Assembly: GCA_020226215.1 (NCBI GenBank)
Contig: CM035230.1
Span: 26,021,883 to 26,085,882 of the forward strand
DNA from: Sindora glabra
Lineage: Eukaryota > Streptophyta > Magnoliopsida > Fabales > Fabaceae
Length of the DNA stretch: 64,000 nucleotides
Direction of reading: 5' to 3'
The notes below the pieces were generated by a model that saw nothing but the letters and a program-made list of their open reading frames with translations, had not been told where the DNA came from and did no database searches. This document shows, in pieces, positions 37,485 through 49,000 of this stretch (the stretch's first letter is position 1; each line of letters opens with the position of its first letter). Position numbers and translations under genes: made by a program.

Positions 37485-37725
37485 TACACGGGGTTCCCAT
37501 ACCCCGTGTTCAGGGCCGTGTTTCTTACTGGATCACTTCAAGGCTTCACTGGGTTACTCGACAAAGAACACGGGGGTGAACACGGGCCGTGTTCTACCCC
37601 GTGTACCTTACTGTCCTTCAGTTCTGAAGTAAACACGGGGAGTGTTGCACCCCGTGTAGCACACTGATCAGCCTTCGACGAAGTACACGGGGTACAACAC
37701 GGGCCGTGTTCTACCCCGTGTACAT
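37485..37725. repeat. GC-rich palindrome cassette (acacgggg/ccccgtgt)
   Basis: Four palindromic units near 37486-37511, 37567-37608, 37634-37660 and 37683-37723. The last is a near-perfect 41-base palindrome with arms gtacacgggg and ccccgtgtac around gggcc. CpG sites are dense here, against the AT-rich surroundings. Frames reading VEHGPC are by-products. The cassette also occurs at 54656-54842 and, in part, at 28126-28263. Confidence 0.92.
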
Positions 37726-38940
37726 CACTGATCCTCCGAAAACACATTAAACAGCTAAAACTCCTTCCTTCCTTCTTTTTCCATATTCATAGTTTTAGCT
37801 TCCCAAAAGGAAAAATGCACACAAACACTTTCACAATTCAAGGTTTCATCTTCCATAGGCTTTATAGTTCATGAAAATTATTCTAACTTCATTAATTAGC
37901 CAAGTTCCAAACATATCATGCCAATACTACACATGCACCATTATGCCTCTAAAACCCAAATGTATACATCATGTTTCTTGTTGTTCTTACACCAAACCAA
38001 AGCCATAGATTAACATAACAACATCCAAAACACCATTAAACATATTCAAATCATCCTAAACTCCATGTTCAATCACCCTTGACCACACCAACCTCAAGAT
38101 TTCAAGAAACTAAGAAGAGTACATTAAAGAGCTCTTAGAGGAGAACATTTTTACCTCTTGGTACAACTTGAAAATCCTCACTTAGAGCTCCCCAAACTTA
38201 ATCAAACTTGAGCTTTTCTTTAATCTAAGCACATCAATGGATAGAGCTTGATGAGAAGAGCAACTTTCCCTTTTACACCTTAGCTTGAATCTAAGTATTT
38301 TTGGGTGAAAAAGCTAAAAGAAACTTTTCTCTCTCTTCCTTCTCTCTCTCTCACGTCTTAAGCTTCTTTCATGGGGATTTCTGCATTTTTTGGAGAAATG
38401 GAGAAGAGGGTGGGGTTTTCATGAAGCTTATAGGGGTATTTTGGTCCTTTTTGAGATTTCCAAGGGTATTTTGGTCCTTTTTCACCAATTAGTAAGGCTA
38501 TTCTTGCCATTATTTTTCTAACAATGACACTTGTCATGAGTCCATTGGTCACACTAATTAAAATCACATATTGCACCCCAAAATCTTGGTTATTCATATT
38601 AGATCCCAAATTCTTGATTATTTTCACTTTAACCACACTCGATTCTGTACTTTTGCAATTTAGTCCATAGGGTTTCTGTCTGTTTAAAATTCCTTACACT
38701 GTCAGACTTAGACAACTTCCCCTTTTTAGGGTTTTCCAACCTCCTCTGATCATTTATACTGCTTATGAAAATAAATTCTTTTCCCTACTATCCTTTTCCT
38801 TCAAAATTTCGTTTACCTTTACACTTAAGTTCCTTTCAACTTAAAACTCACCCACCAAACTAATTCAAACGTGCTCTTTGCTTCTACGACCTTAGAATTT
38901 AGAGATTCAAATAATAGAATTAAAAATTCAGGACATTACA

Positions 38941-38945
38941 TGTCT
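38941..38945. repeat. TSD TGTCT (right)
   Basis: Right copy of the duplication. Confidence 0.92.
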
Positions 38946-40267
38946 CACCAAGATAAACTAGGCACTTTGCTTTGGCAAACCTGCCTTATGTTGATCAAGG
39001 CCTTGACAAGTGCCATTCATTGGAAGGCATCACTTTTATTACTGACTTAATATTTGCATTGAGGGATTTAAATGTTTATTTAGATCTCACCATTATTTGC
39101 CATCCATACATGCCTACATCTAACATATCATATACATTAATATAAAGCATGCAATAAAGCATAAAATAAATGTACATAGTTATGGCCTAACTATATTGGT
39201 TTTCCTAAGCCAATAAGAAAACCAAAAGGTCAACCTAGGGTAAAGATATCTTCTTTAAGCATCTTCCACGGCTGTCCTCATATTGATTTTGGCTCCTTGT
39301 CTCCATGGCAGCAAGCTCCAGGCTTAAACATATTGTACATTTGAAAGTAAACTATTCTAACTTTACAATACATAATGAAGGAGAAAACTCGAGTTACATT
39401 CGAGGGGAGTAAGGTGAGAGAAAGAATGTACAACTAGAATTTATAGAGAAAGGCACGACATGCAGGCCGTATTTAATTACAATAAAACCAAAACCAATAA
39501 ATGAAATATAACCATACATTATGGTGTAAGGGCCATAACTATGCATCATGCAGCAAACATCACATGTAAGCATACAAACAACCATAGGTATTCATTGAAA
39601 TTGATCTTGTTTCCAATTTTAACTTGTTTAAAATTAGAAGGTTATGAAAAGAATAATTTTGAAATGCAGCTTAGATTCAGGCTATCAATTATTGCGCTAC
39701 GTAGAGTTAGTACGGCGGTCCCACTACGAAGACTTTCGGGCATCTTACATTCATGCATCTTACATGCATCTTACATTTAAAATTTTGAAGACTTTCGAGC
39801 AAAATCCAGAAAATTTTGAATGTTTCAGTTTCCGTTTTAACCATTAAAACAATCGGCCAAAATTAGAATTTATCAAGAACCCTAATTCCAGAACTGTTCT
39901 GAAATCCTAATTCTTGATGTTCTGCCATATTAACTCAAACATTAGTCCATGTTTTTGTTTAATTTAATCTCATTAAACGAAACAAAATGCATACATCACA
40001 TGTATACGATCAGACATGTTCTTGTTTGAATTTTAATCTCATTAAAATTGAAACCTTCATCAGCTACGTTTCCAATTTTTAATCTCATTAAAACTGAATC
40101 ATTAATTATGTGTGTTTCAATCTAATTTTAATCTAATCAAAACTAATTCATCAACATACAGAATTACATTGATCCAGAACCCTAATTGCATCATGCACGA
40201 TTTGATTAAACACGAATTATCCAGATTTAAACGCATAACATAGAAAACTAATCTATGGATTCGCAAG
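38946..40267 (-). other. Copia element 2 leader, LTR-proximal part
   Basis: About 1.3 kb of non-coding leader between PBS and the nested solo LTR. It contains a motif tttaatctcattaaa repeated near 39962, 40031, 40077 and, altered, 40125. Short open frames here have no recognisable product. Confidence 0.75.
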
Positions 40268-40281
40268 CTGCTTTGATACCA
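40268..40281 (-). other. Primer-binding site of copia element 2
   Basis: Minus strand TGGTATCAAAGCAG, one base after the 5' LTR end. It is complementary to the 3' end of initiator-Met tRNA, the common copia primer. Confidence 0.93.
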
Positions 40282-40282
40282 C

Positions 40283-41725
40283 TGCTGGAAATCGCCATCA
40301 TACATGCACAGCGGAATAAAATTTTTGCACGATTTCCACTAAGGATCCATGCGAATTTAGAACGCCATAGATTAGGGATTAGGATTTATACCTTTCGGCC
40401 AAAAATCTTCTGACCACACAGCAAGTCCGATCTGCTTCCAAATCACGAATCGGAATAAAAACCAGTAAATCAGATCACTAGTACAACGTTTATGTGGCTG
40501 CACCTCTGTGGTATCCACACAAACTCATGAATCACTGATGAATGTCCGCTACACACACCGGTTGGAATTGATCTCCTTACACCTCGTAGTGCTAGCTATG
40601 CCTCTTCAGATATTTTAGTCAAGGAAAGGTGCTAGGGTTTTCTATGCTTTTGCTTGGGGTGCGTGAATAATGAATAGCAATCCTATTATTACCCCATAAG
40701 CCTATTTAAATAGGTGCATAGAAAAACCTAACCTATTTGGGCTTTATTTCATGTATAATTATAGGCTTACTATTGGGCCTTATAATTATAACATGAATTC
40801 CCAAATATTAAGCCCAAACAATTTGGTCCATTAATTCCAAATTCACTAGGCTCTAAATGTGTGACCCTACAGGCTCTCATTACGTTGGCAATGACCATTA
40901 ATCATATTAATGATCATAAACAATGATTGGTGTCTAGCAACACATCATTGTTACCCAAGTAATGAGAAAGTCGGTGATTTGACTAAACCTTTACACGTGA
41001 TTATCACTTATGTCTTTTTGTCCTATGCATCTAGATTGAGCACGAGACATGGACCGTGTCATTCTCGTATAGCCCAATCTTGAGGTTTCTTGATTCCTAA
41101 GTAAGCTGACTGAAATAAATGTAATCGACATCTCATATCAATTCATCTAAGCATGGCCATGCATTTTCTCAACTTTACTTAATCAAGGGGCCCATAGATG
41201 TTACTCCTATTATATAGGAGGAACAAATCCCATCTTGATCACACAAACCCCTCCGCATGATATGTGACATATCCAATATCTACCCTTACATTCACTTAAC
41301 CATTAGTGACATAGAATAGTATCAAAATATGAAACTCACATGTAGGGAACCTTGGTGATCTCAAGTCAAAGGACCATATTAATAATGATCACTAAGAACC
41401 ACTTATGACACTCATATAACGATCCATGTAGTGTTCTTAATATGGGTCGGTCCAGTATACAAGTTCTCTAACTTGTACTCATGTGTAAACTTAATATCCC
41501 ATATAAGTCTTCACACATGCTAGTCTTAACATATCAAAGCAACCTCATCCACAATGATATATGACTAGGGACATTTAAGAATACAATTATTCTAAGGTTA
41601 TTATTATAATTGAATATATTACGCAGATAATATATATAAATATAATAATTAGAATTGCCATTAAAATAACATGATTCAAAATTACAATCACCAATACAAT
41701 TGATTTTAGGGCATATACACTAACA
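40283..41725 (-). repeat. 5' LTR of copia element 2
   Basis: Minus strand TGTTAGTG... to ...CCAGCA, 1443 bp, nearly identical to 30484-31928. The promoter-like palindrome is at 40701-40714. Followed on the minus strand by the PBS. Confidence 0.97.
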
Positions 41726-41730
41726 ATATT
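41726..41730. repeat. TSD ATATT (right)
   Basis: Right target duplication of copia element 2. Confidence 0.95.
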
Positions 41731-41949
41731 AACACGGAATTCTAAGTTAACACATGTAAAACCATAAAATTGGAAAGAAATGTCACAATTAGAAATAGTA
41801 ATAGTAGGAAGAACAGAATTAGCAACATTAGAAAGATTAAAAGGAGGAATATCATGCAATAAAGGCTCTGAAATTTGAAAAAAGGATATAGAATTATCTT
41901 GCATTGCTTCAGAAATGTCAAACTTGGCTGTAACACCACCAAACTCCAT
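41731..41949 (-). pseudogene. Post-protease linker of the gag-protease element (upstream piece)
   Basis: Open minus-strand frame starting MEFGGVTAKFDISEAM, a block that follows the protease in Athila-like gypsy elements, then QISEPLLHDIPPFNL. It is cut at its 3' side by the copia insertion and continues at 30478. Confidence 0.7.
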
Positions 41950-42039
41950 GGTTAATGTTCCATATTGACCATTAATTATGGTTTTTGCTATCTTGCAAAA
42001 AAGCTAGCAAAGATTAATTAGTGGAAGAATATTGAAATC

Positions 42040-42330
42040 GTTATTTTCCATCTTCAAAATGTAGGAATCTACATGAAAAATGTGGCTATCAACCTGCTTT
42101 AAAATGTCTTTAACAATGCCTAAAGTATTAATGTTAGACCTATTGGCCAATTAAACAATCACTCTTGTTTCTTTCAAAGCTTCTAAATTCAGGGCATTAA
42201 AAATAAAAATAGGCATGATATTGATTAATACTCCTAAGTCTAAAATGGCATGCTCTATTTTTTATGTGCCTGTGATGTATGGAATGGTAGATGTGCCTGG
42301 ATCTTTGCATTTTGTTAATAATTTTCTTTA
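42040..42330 (-). pseudogene. Aspartic protease of the gag-protease element
   Basis: Minus strand. The active-site region reads ILDLGVLINIMPIFIFNAL, with DLG at 42232-42240 in place of the usual D-[ST]-G, a variation common in Athila and Tat proteases. Downstream blocks LANRSNINTLGIVKDILKQV and VDSHIFHVDSYILKME (42170-42060) match the second half of the domain. A few stops interrupt it. It would have processed gag. Confidence 0.75.
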
Positions 42331-43932
42331 GATAATTGCAGACACATTTGCCCCTACACTTATTTTCTTATCATCCTTTAGTTTTCTCTTATTAATGCAT
42401 AAATTTTTCAAGAAGTTAGCGTACCTTGAAATTTATTTTATTAAATTTGAAAAAGGTATGTTAACTTCTACTTTGCTAAAGGAATTAAAAATATATTTTT
42501 CTTTCTCCATTTTTTTTGGTGAAAAATTCTTCTTATTAGAAAAGAGAAGAGATAAGGAAAATTAGTAAGAGATAAGATTGTAGGGAAAGAATTTACCACC
42601 TTATCACCATGCTTAATTTCTTTTTCTAGTTATTTTTGGACCTTGTCTTTTAGTTTATTATTTATTGGTTATTTCTAGTTCTTTTATTTTGGTCTATTAC
42701 TTGTTGATTCTTCTGGTTGGCTATTTATTTCTACTCAATTGCCTATTGGTGTATGGCTTGCTGGTTTAGTAGTCTTTAGCTGTGAGGGTGAAGACATGTC
42801 AATTTCTTTGCCACTTCTCAATATAATTGCATTAATAACTTCCTTGTTTCTTGCATTACTTGAAAAAGGTTATCCAGAACCTTTTGTCTTAAGTTTATAA
42901 TTGAGGAAGTTAATTAGCTTATTTGAGTTTGTAAATTTGTGATATGGCCTCCATTCTTTAGTGGAATTGTAGGTTATTTGCTACTATTTGCTTTACTAGG
43001 TCTTCAAATGATGGTTGAGAAGATTTTATAGTAGAATCTAGTTGGTTAATAGGATTATGTTGCATTCTAGTATATGCAAGAGGATGATACTAATTCTGGC
43101 TTGGATTATTTTCTTATTTGAAATTCTCATTATTTCTCTAGCTAAAATATTGAGCTTGCTATTGGTGCTACTGATTAGGCTATGGTTGTTGGTATAGATA
43201 TCAGTTAGGTTACTAGAATTAAGGCTTCCCAGGGAAAATAGTTACTGCATAAGTTGGAAAAGGAGGATACTTATCTTTTTGTAATGTTAGATAACAATCA
43301 GTGGGATGATTTTGGTAAGAGCAAATGCCATAAAGCTTTGTAGGTATATTAGCTTGGATTTGATACTATTGTCCAATTACTAATTACCCAACCAATGAGT
43401 TAACACATTTATTTTGTTTTCCAATTTTTGTTAGTTAGAATGGGAGAAATTAAGCTCATTCACACCTTTAGTTACAGTAACCATAATTTTTGTTCCAAAT
43501 TATTACGAATTTGTTGCCATATTTGATATCAAGTACTTAGCTACCATTGGAGTCTTATCCACTAATGCACCACCACTTGCTATATCTATCATACTCTTGT
43601 CCATTAGTAGCAGGCCTTTATAAAAGTATTAGATGAGGAGTTATTCACTGATTTGGTGGCAAGGGCGGCTTACACAAAGCTTCTTGAACCTTTTCTAGTA
43701 TTTATATAGAGTCTTTCTATTCAACTATTTAATACCATAGATTTCTTTCCTTATTGTAGTAACTTTGGAATTAGGGAAAAAATTTCAAGAAAAAGCTGCT
43801 TCATGTCATTCTAATAAATCATTGAACTAGGCTGCAAGTAATGAAGCCAATCCTTAGTTATATTAGCTAGAAAGAATGGGAAGGCCCTTAATTTGATGTG
43901 ACCTTCAAGAATGCCTTGAGACTTCATAGTGG

Positions 43933-43937
43933 AACAA
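43933..43937. repeat. TSD AACAA (left)
   Basis: Left target duplication of the solo LTR in gag; identical copy at 45601-45605. Confidence 0.9.
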
Positions 43938-45600
43938 TGGAGGTGTGTGTCCTAGGAGCTAATCATGAAGATGATTGTAATAATGTACAGTGTATTATGT
44001 TTTATTTCCTAGCAATGAAATTATTATATTTTGTTTTCATTTCTTTATTATTATCATTCTACGCAATTTATAACTTAATATGATAATTATCCCTGGAATA
44101 ATTTTACTATTCCTAAAATGCCCTTATTATTATGAAAGGATAGTAATAATACATTGAGACTAGCATGTATAGTGATTGATGATTATGAATCATGGATATG
44201 TGATATCAAGTTGATATATGAATACATTATTAGTGAATAAATGTATTGGACTAGCCCGTAATGAGAAAACTATACGGATTGTCATATGTCATTAGTTATT
44301 CTTATGTGACCACAATGCATGTAATCATTTGACTTGAATTCGCTACGGTTCCCTACATGAGGAGTCACACGCTTTGATGTCGTCCTGTATCACCTTTAAT
44401 CGAGATGTGTTATAGGATATTGATTGGGTGAGTCATGAATCATGCAAAGGGATGTGAGTGATGTAGATGGAATTTTATTCCTATTACATAGTAGGAGTGA
44501 TATCCTTGGACCTCTTGATTGAGTGAGATTAAGAAATGCATGGCCATGATCAAATGGATTAATATGAGATATTGATCATTTGCTTAAGTTAGTCTACTTA
44601 GTATTAAGAAACATTAATTAAACATCAACGAGGATGACGCATTCCATGCCTCTAATTTGATTTAGATATTGTTACAAAAGGGACTATGTTGCAAAGTGTT
44701 ATTCACACATTAAGTAAATATTGAGTCATAGACATTTTTACTACTTGGGTGATAGTAATATATTACTAGATACCGCTCACTATCTAGGATCCATAAATAG
44801 GTTATTACTAACCTAGTAAGAACCTACAGGGTCACACAAAAGAGTAGGAATGAGACAATAATTAATTAGGCTTTAGTTAGATTAAAATCCAATTAATTTG
44901 GCTTATTTTCATGCATATAATTATTATTAAAATAATAATTTATTTTCACGTAATATGTATAGTATATTATGTAATATTATTTAATATTAAAGTAATATCC
45001 GATAATAATATTATTGGATATTAGATAATTATATTATGAGATAATATTATTTTTTTATATTTAATAACTATATACATTTTTAATATTAAATATTTATATT
45101 ATGAGATAATATTATTAAATAATTAATAGATAAGTCTTATCTCTCCTCACTCTCTCCATGATAAGGATAAGATGATAGTTGTTAAGTGATTTTAGGATTC
45201 TAGAAGTATTATCCTAGTAGGACTAAGGATGTTGTATGCCTTAGCTCTATAAAAAGAACTTGAAGGCTGCACCTTAAACATATATTAGCTGCCATTAAGC
45301 TCTAAAATCACTCCAAAACGCACTAATCCTAATCCTAGTGAGAGAGAGACGTATCCTAGCAAATTTATGAAAGGTGAGAAGTCATTATTCACTCCATATA
45401 GATACCGTAGAGACGTTGTACCTTTTGACCAGTGTTTGATTCGTGATTCATCTGACTCTCTCAAGGTTTTGTTTAGAAAGAACACAAGTACACAAAAGGT
45501 AAAACTCTAATATTGATTTATGTCCTTTTACATGGATCCTAGGTAGAATTCGGATCAAAATTTTAATTTTCCACTACGTATGATGATTCAAAACCTAACA
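43938..45600 (+). mobile_element. Solo LTR (1663 bp), distant relative of the copia element 2 LTR
   Basis: Begins TGGAGGTGTG and ends AACCTAACA, flanked by AACAA. Removing it with one TSD copy rejoins the gag frame of the host element, which proves the boundaries. It has a TATA box (TATAAAAA at 45248-45255) in + orientation. Several blocks parallel the copia element 2 LTR read on its coding strand: atgcatggccatg, acttgggt.a...aat, and cctacagggtcacac. So the two LTR families share ancestry. Confidence 0.93.
45248..45255 (+). promoter_or_regulatory. TATA box of the solo LTR
   Basis: TATAAAAA in a GC-neutral context about 350 bases before the LTR end, a normal position for an LTR core promoter. 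Prediction from sequence only. Confidence 0.55.
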
Positions 45601-45605
45601 AACAA
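45601..45605. repeat. TSD AACAA (right)
   Basis: Right copy of the duplication. Confidence 0.9.
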
Positions 45606-45929
45606 GCCACATGGAACTTTTTAAGATTTTTATCACTTGTAAGATCATGAAACCTTAAAAGAAAATGGATTAAACTAGATTTTAATTCAAAATCAACATT
45701 TGCTTCAAGATATTAGATGCTTAATATTTGAAATGTAACATTAAATGTAGTCAATTCCTTTAGAGTTCTATTATTATTTGCTATGGTTGTAAAAGTATCT
45801 AAAGGTGCAGAATGGGGAATGAGAAGGCTAGAACTACCTTCATGTTTATTCCTATGAAGGGAATGAAAAGTCATATCAATTTCAAAATCAAAATCAAACA
45901 ATTCAGCATTAATTCTTCTAGTCAGATAG

Positions 45930-46990
45930 GATATTTAATTAATTTAATAACTTAATGATAGAATTTGGTTGAATTGAGAAATTAAATTCAAAACCTCTAA
46001 ATTAATCCCTCAACTTTCTCCCTTTATGTGTAAAATCATAATTTACCAACCACAATCCATAATCTAACATCAAAATAGTAAGAAATTTGAAATCACAAGG
46101 ATAAACATCAATTATATCAAATTAACATCCAACACAAGTAATTTCAAAAATTCAGCATAAGTAATTAAGGAAAGAGAAAAACTAATTAAAGAAAGTTAAC
46201 AATACGAATCATAATCTTATAATCCAGAAAAGGAAAGCCTTAAACTACTTAAATTAACTTTGAATTTAAGCTTCCATTGATGAAGAATGAAATAGAAACA
46301 ACAATAATAAGAGATAAGTTATGCTACTAAATCTGTAAAAGTCTGAATCTTTTTAGCTTTCTTACTTCTTATATGGCCTAATTATCTTAAAACCTTATTA
46401 GATTTGAATTTCATGCTTCTTAGGATTACAAAAATGTGGCCTTTCTAATTTTTAGAAGCCTAGACCCTATTTTCACAAAGCAATTAATTCTAATAGTTAC
46501 ATCAGTGAATTTGTATAGGTCTAACTTCCACTCAATATAAGACCACTAAAACAATGTAATTTGGATAATTTATAAACATGAAACCTGTAGGCCAAAATTT
46601 AGGCACTGATTTTACATTAATCGAATCTCTATAGCTTTAAATATAGCCTAAAAATATAGGCGGACTTAGCTAAGATGGAAACATGACTTCAACTTCTTAC
46701 CCATATATGACCTCCAAAACATCTGAATTGGGCTTAAGTCAAAATATAAAAGTTATAGATCTCTCTTTAATATTTCTAGTATAAAGATCACATCAATTTG
46801 ACATCCAAAGCTTAAGGTATAACTAAAAAGTAGAAATAGTATTAAAATATAGCATTAACTGAATAAATTCATAATATTATAAAATTAACCTTAAATTACA
46901 AAACAAGGCTAATTTTATAAAATTAAGCCTATGTAACCCACTAAAAGACATAAAATATAAGGAAATAAAATAGATAAAATCTTATTGATC
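45930..46990 (-). repeat. 5' LTR-like block of the gag-protease element (truncated)
   Basis: Aligns with 25940-27000 and 58030-59080. It lies directly upstream of gag on the minus strand, with no room for a normal leader and no PBS seen, so part of LTR and leader was deleted. Similarity stops near 46985. Confidence 0.65.
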
Positions 46991-48599
46991 AAATTTTTAT
47001 ATAAAAATTGTTATAAAAAGTATATATATTCAATACACTTTGCATTTAACCTTTACAACACTTTGTTGCTAGTCTTATTCATTTTATTGCAATTTGTGTA
47101 ATCTTTTCACTAATCTTTGAGTTTAAGTAAGGATTGAGTTTCCTGATCATGCTTTCTTCTACATTTGTTTGATGTACTTGTCCATAAGAATTTTGTAAAA
47201 GTTATATTATAGATTACATGTAAATTGCCTTATTTTTAGGCATTTTTATAAATCTTAATTGCTAATCCACATAGTTGTGCACTTTTATTCATGTTACTCA
47301 TTACTTTTTTTTACATTATATTAAACATGAAAACTCCACTAATTTATTAGAAAAGAGCCCACTCCTTTTTTCCTAAGAAAAAAGTTGAAATCTAGTATTC
47401 AACTTTCAACCGAAATAATTAGCACACCTAGTGAGACTTGGTTAGGGTACACAATTTTGACGATCTTTATTTTGGAAATTAAGAAGTGGTATTATCTCAC
47501 CACATTTTATCATGAATGCAAATATGGTATCATATTTTAGTACTGCTCATAAAAATCCTTCAAGAAGGAGTGCTTAAAACAATTAATGAGCTATAATTAG
47601 AAGTACTTGTTAAAAACTTAGAGCCTATAAATATGTCTTAAAATGCAAGTGCTTAAAATAACCCTATGTCAAACATGAACAAAATTTGTATATATAATCA
47701 AAGTAATATTCAACCAAATAATGGTCATGGTTAACAAAATCAAAATCAATTGAATCAAAGTCAAAATCAAAGGAATGGTCACTAAAACAATAAGTAAGCC
47801 ACATAATATTAAAATAATAGAGCCTTCAGAAATAACAACCCTTAACCAAACACTAATCAAAGAAATAATGTTGAGGTGCTTACTAGAATGCCTTACATCA
47901 TACCTATGACTGATAAAAATAATAGAGTCATTCCATACAATGGCTGAAACTTTCAAGCTAAAAGAGTTGATGGATAACATGTAAATTTTGTTAAAGATAA
48001 TGGAAGTAATGGCCTCACTTTTTAGAATGTAGTTGTGATAATACAATAAATGGATGAGAGTAACCATGAAATAATATACATGCTCCCATCAGACATAATC
48101 ACTATGTTAAGGCTAGTCATTAAAAATGTGGTTACTAGCCAACAATGAATGAACCAAACCTTGGATAGAATGATTTGACATTTCAACTTGTAACAAGGTA
48201 AAGAACAAGAAAAAGAAAGAGAAGTATGAAAGATTAAGTTAGAGATTGACTATAATGAATTCAAAATACCATGATAAGAATATAATTACATAAGGTTAAC
48301 TAGACATGGTGAACAAGCAAGAATGTCTTGATTGAATAGACCACAAACCAAAGGTGCACAAGAAAATGTTTAATAGCTAATTCAACATGCATCAAAACAT
48401 CAAAATGTTCACTAGAATCAAGGAAGCTAGATCAAAATGTAAAATTTCTCATTAAAAGATTATTAAACTAACTTGGTGTCCAAGGAACCTACCTAAATTA
48501 CCTAAGAAAATTCTCAGATGGATAAATCAAATTGAATTTATTAGAGGTTTCAAAATGCCACATTTATAACATTCTTTGGTGATGAAGAATAGTCCACAT

Positions 48600-49000
48600 T
48601 GAACAAGGTTTCAATAGATGGTGGGTAGTTGTTAACCTCATGCCAAGATCAACCATCACTTAACTAAAGAAGCAATTGAAAGATATCATGCCATCTAACA
48701 TTGTAACAATAGATTTTAATAAGATGATGTTAACCTCTAAAGGGATGGTGTTAATAGACTTGACAGTTGGCTCAATCCTATAGCTTTCTTTATTTATTTT
48801 AATGCTATCAAAATCTAACTACAATCTATTATTAGGAAGAGATTCTTTACATGCAATTGGAGCAATCCCTTCCATACTACACTAGAAGATGCTTATTTGG
48901 AAAGAGGATGGGATGATTAAATGCATTAAGGTTAATGATAACTTATATTACATGCAACAATGCAACATTGATTTCAAAGTATACAATCTTAATGTTCAAC
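48600..49000 (+). pseudogene. Tat element B protease relic
   Basis: VSIDGG followed after a break by VNLMPRSTIT (48605-48665), the D-G-G form of the active site common in Tat and Ogre proteases. Then VTIDFNKMMLTSKGMVLIDL (in part, 48700-48765), YNLLLGRDSLHAIGAIPSTL (48815-48880) and a trailing DNLYYMQQCNIDFKVY. Only a few stops, better kept than gag. Confidence 0.75.

Larger units (their letters stand above)
36312..38940. mobile_element. Solo LTR, 2629 bp, family shared with 53473-56055
   Basis: Starts TGTAACTCCC and ends GGACATTACA, with perfect TGT/ACA termini, and is flanked by TGTCT on both sides. It aligns along its full length with 53473-56055 and contains no coding domain. Large LTRs of this size with TGTAA ends are typical of chromovirus gypsy elements such as Tekay/Del, but without internal sequence that is only a guess. 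It contains a tandem ctcgagccataggcc array (36820-37100) and GC-rich palindromes (37485-37725). Orientation undecided. Confidence 0.93.
30484..41725 (-). mobile_element. Nearly complete Ty1-copia retrotransposon (element 2)
   Basis: Minus-strand copia element with both LTRs (1443 and 1445 bp), PBS, one gag-pol frame, PPT and the 5-base TSD ATATT. Order on the minus strand: 5' LTR 41725-40283, PBS 40281-40268, leader, gag-pol 35902-31943, PPT 31940-31929, 3' LTR 31928-30484. The leader holds a nested 2.6-kb solo LTR (36312-38940). The LTRs agree at roughly 95-97% over the parts compared by eye, so this is the youngest element that retains gag-pol. Five nonsense codons make it inactive, but repair by recombination with relatives is conceivable. 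Confidence 0.97.
42340..45920 (-). pseudogene. Gag of the gag-protease element, split by a solo LTR
   Basis: Minus-strand capsid relic. The N-terminal part at 45901-45606 contains NNRTLKELTTFNVTF, then VDFELKSSLIHFLLRFHDL and KNLKKFHVAC. The frame is cut by the solo LTR and resumes at 43937 with MKSQGILEGHIKLRAFPF. Further on are GGALVDKTPMVAKYLISNM (~43600-43530) and low-complexity N/Q-rich tail pieces to ~42.4 kb. The order and blocks are typical of gypsy (Athila/Tat) gag. Stops are frequent after 43.9 kb. No zinc knuckle identified. Confidence 0.75.
25400..46990 (-). mobile_element. Athila-like Ty3-gypsy element, gag-protease only, with nested insertions
   Basis: Minus-strand element. An LTR-like block at 45930-46990 precedes gag (45.9 to 42.3 kb) and protease (~42.2 kb). 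A post-protease linker follows (41949-41731 and 30478-30130). The frame then runs straight into the post-pol 3' region (from ~30050) and a second LTR-like block (27.0-25.4 kb). RT, RNase H and integrase are absent. Four later insertions split it: solo LTRs at 27169-28469 and 43938-45600, and the copia element 30484-41725 with its own nested solo LTR. It shares LTR and 3' region with the element at 57600-62575. Outer limits are approximate. Confidence 0.75.

Noticed and set aside
37368..37747. Overlapping open frames with repeated VEHGPC-like peptides
   Set aside because: They read through the palindrome cassette of a solo LTR on both strands; the peptide repetition comes from the DNA repeat.
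38301..38636. Open frames on both strands near 38.3-38.6 kb
   Set aside because: Inside a solo LTR, not conserved at 55.3-55.6 kb in the other copy as a frame.
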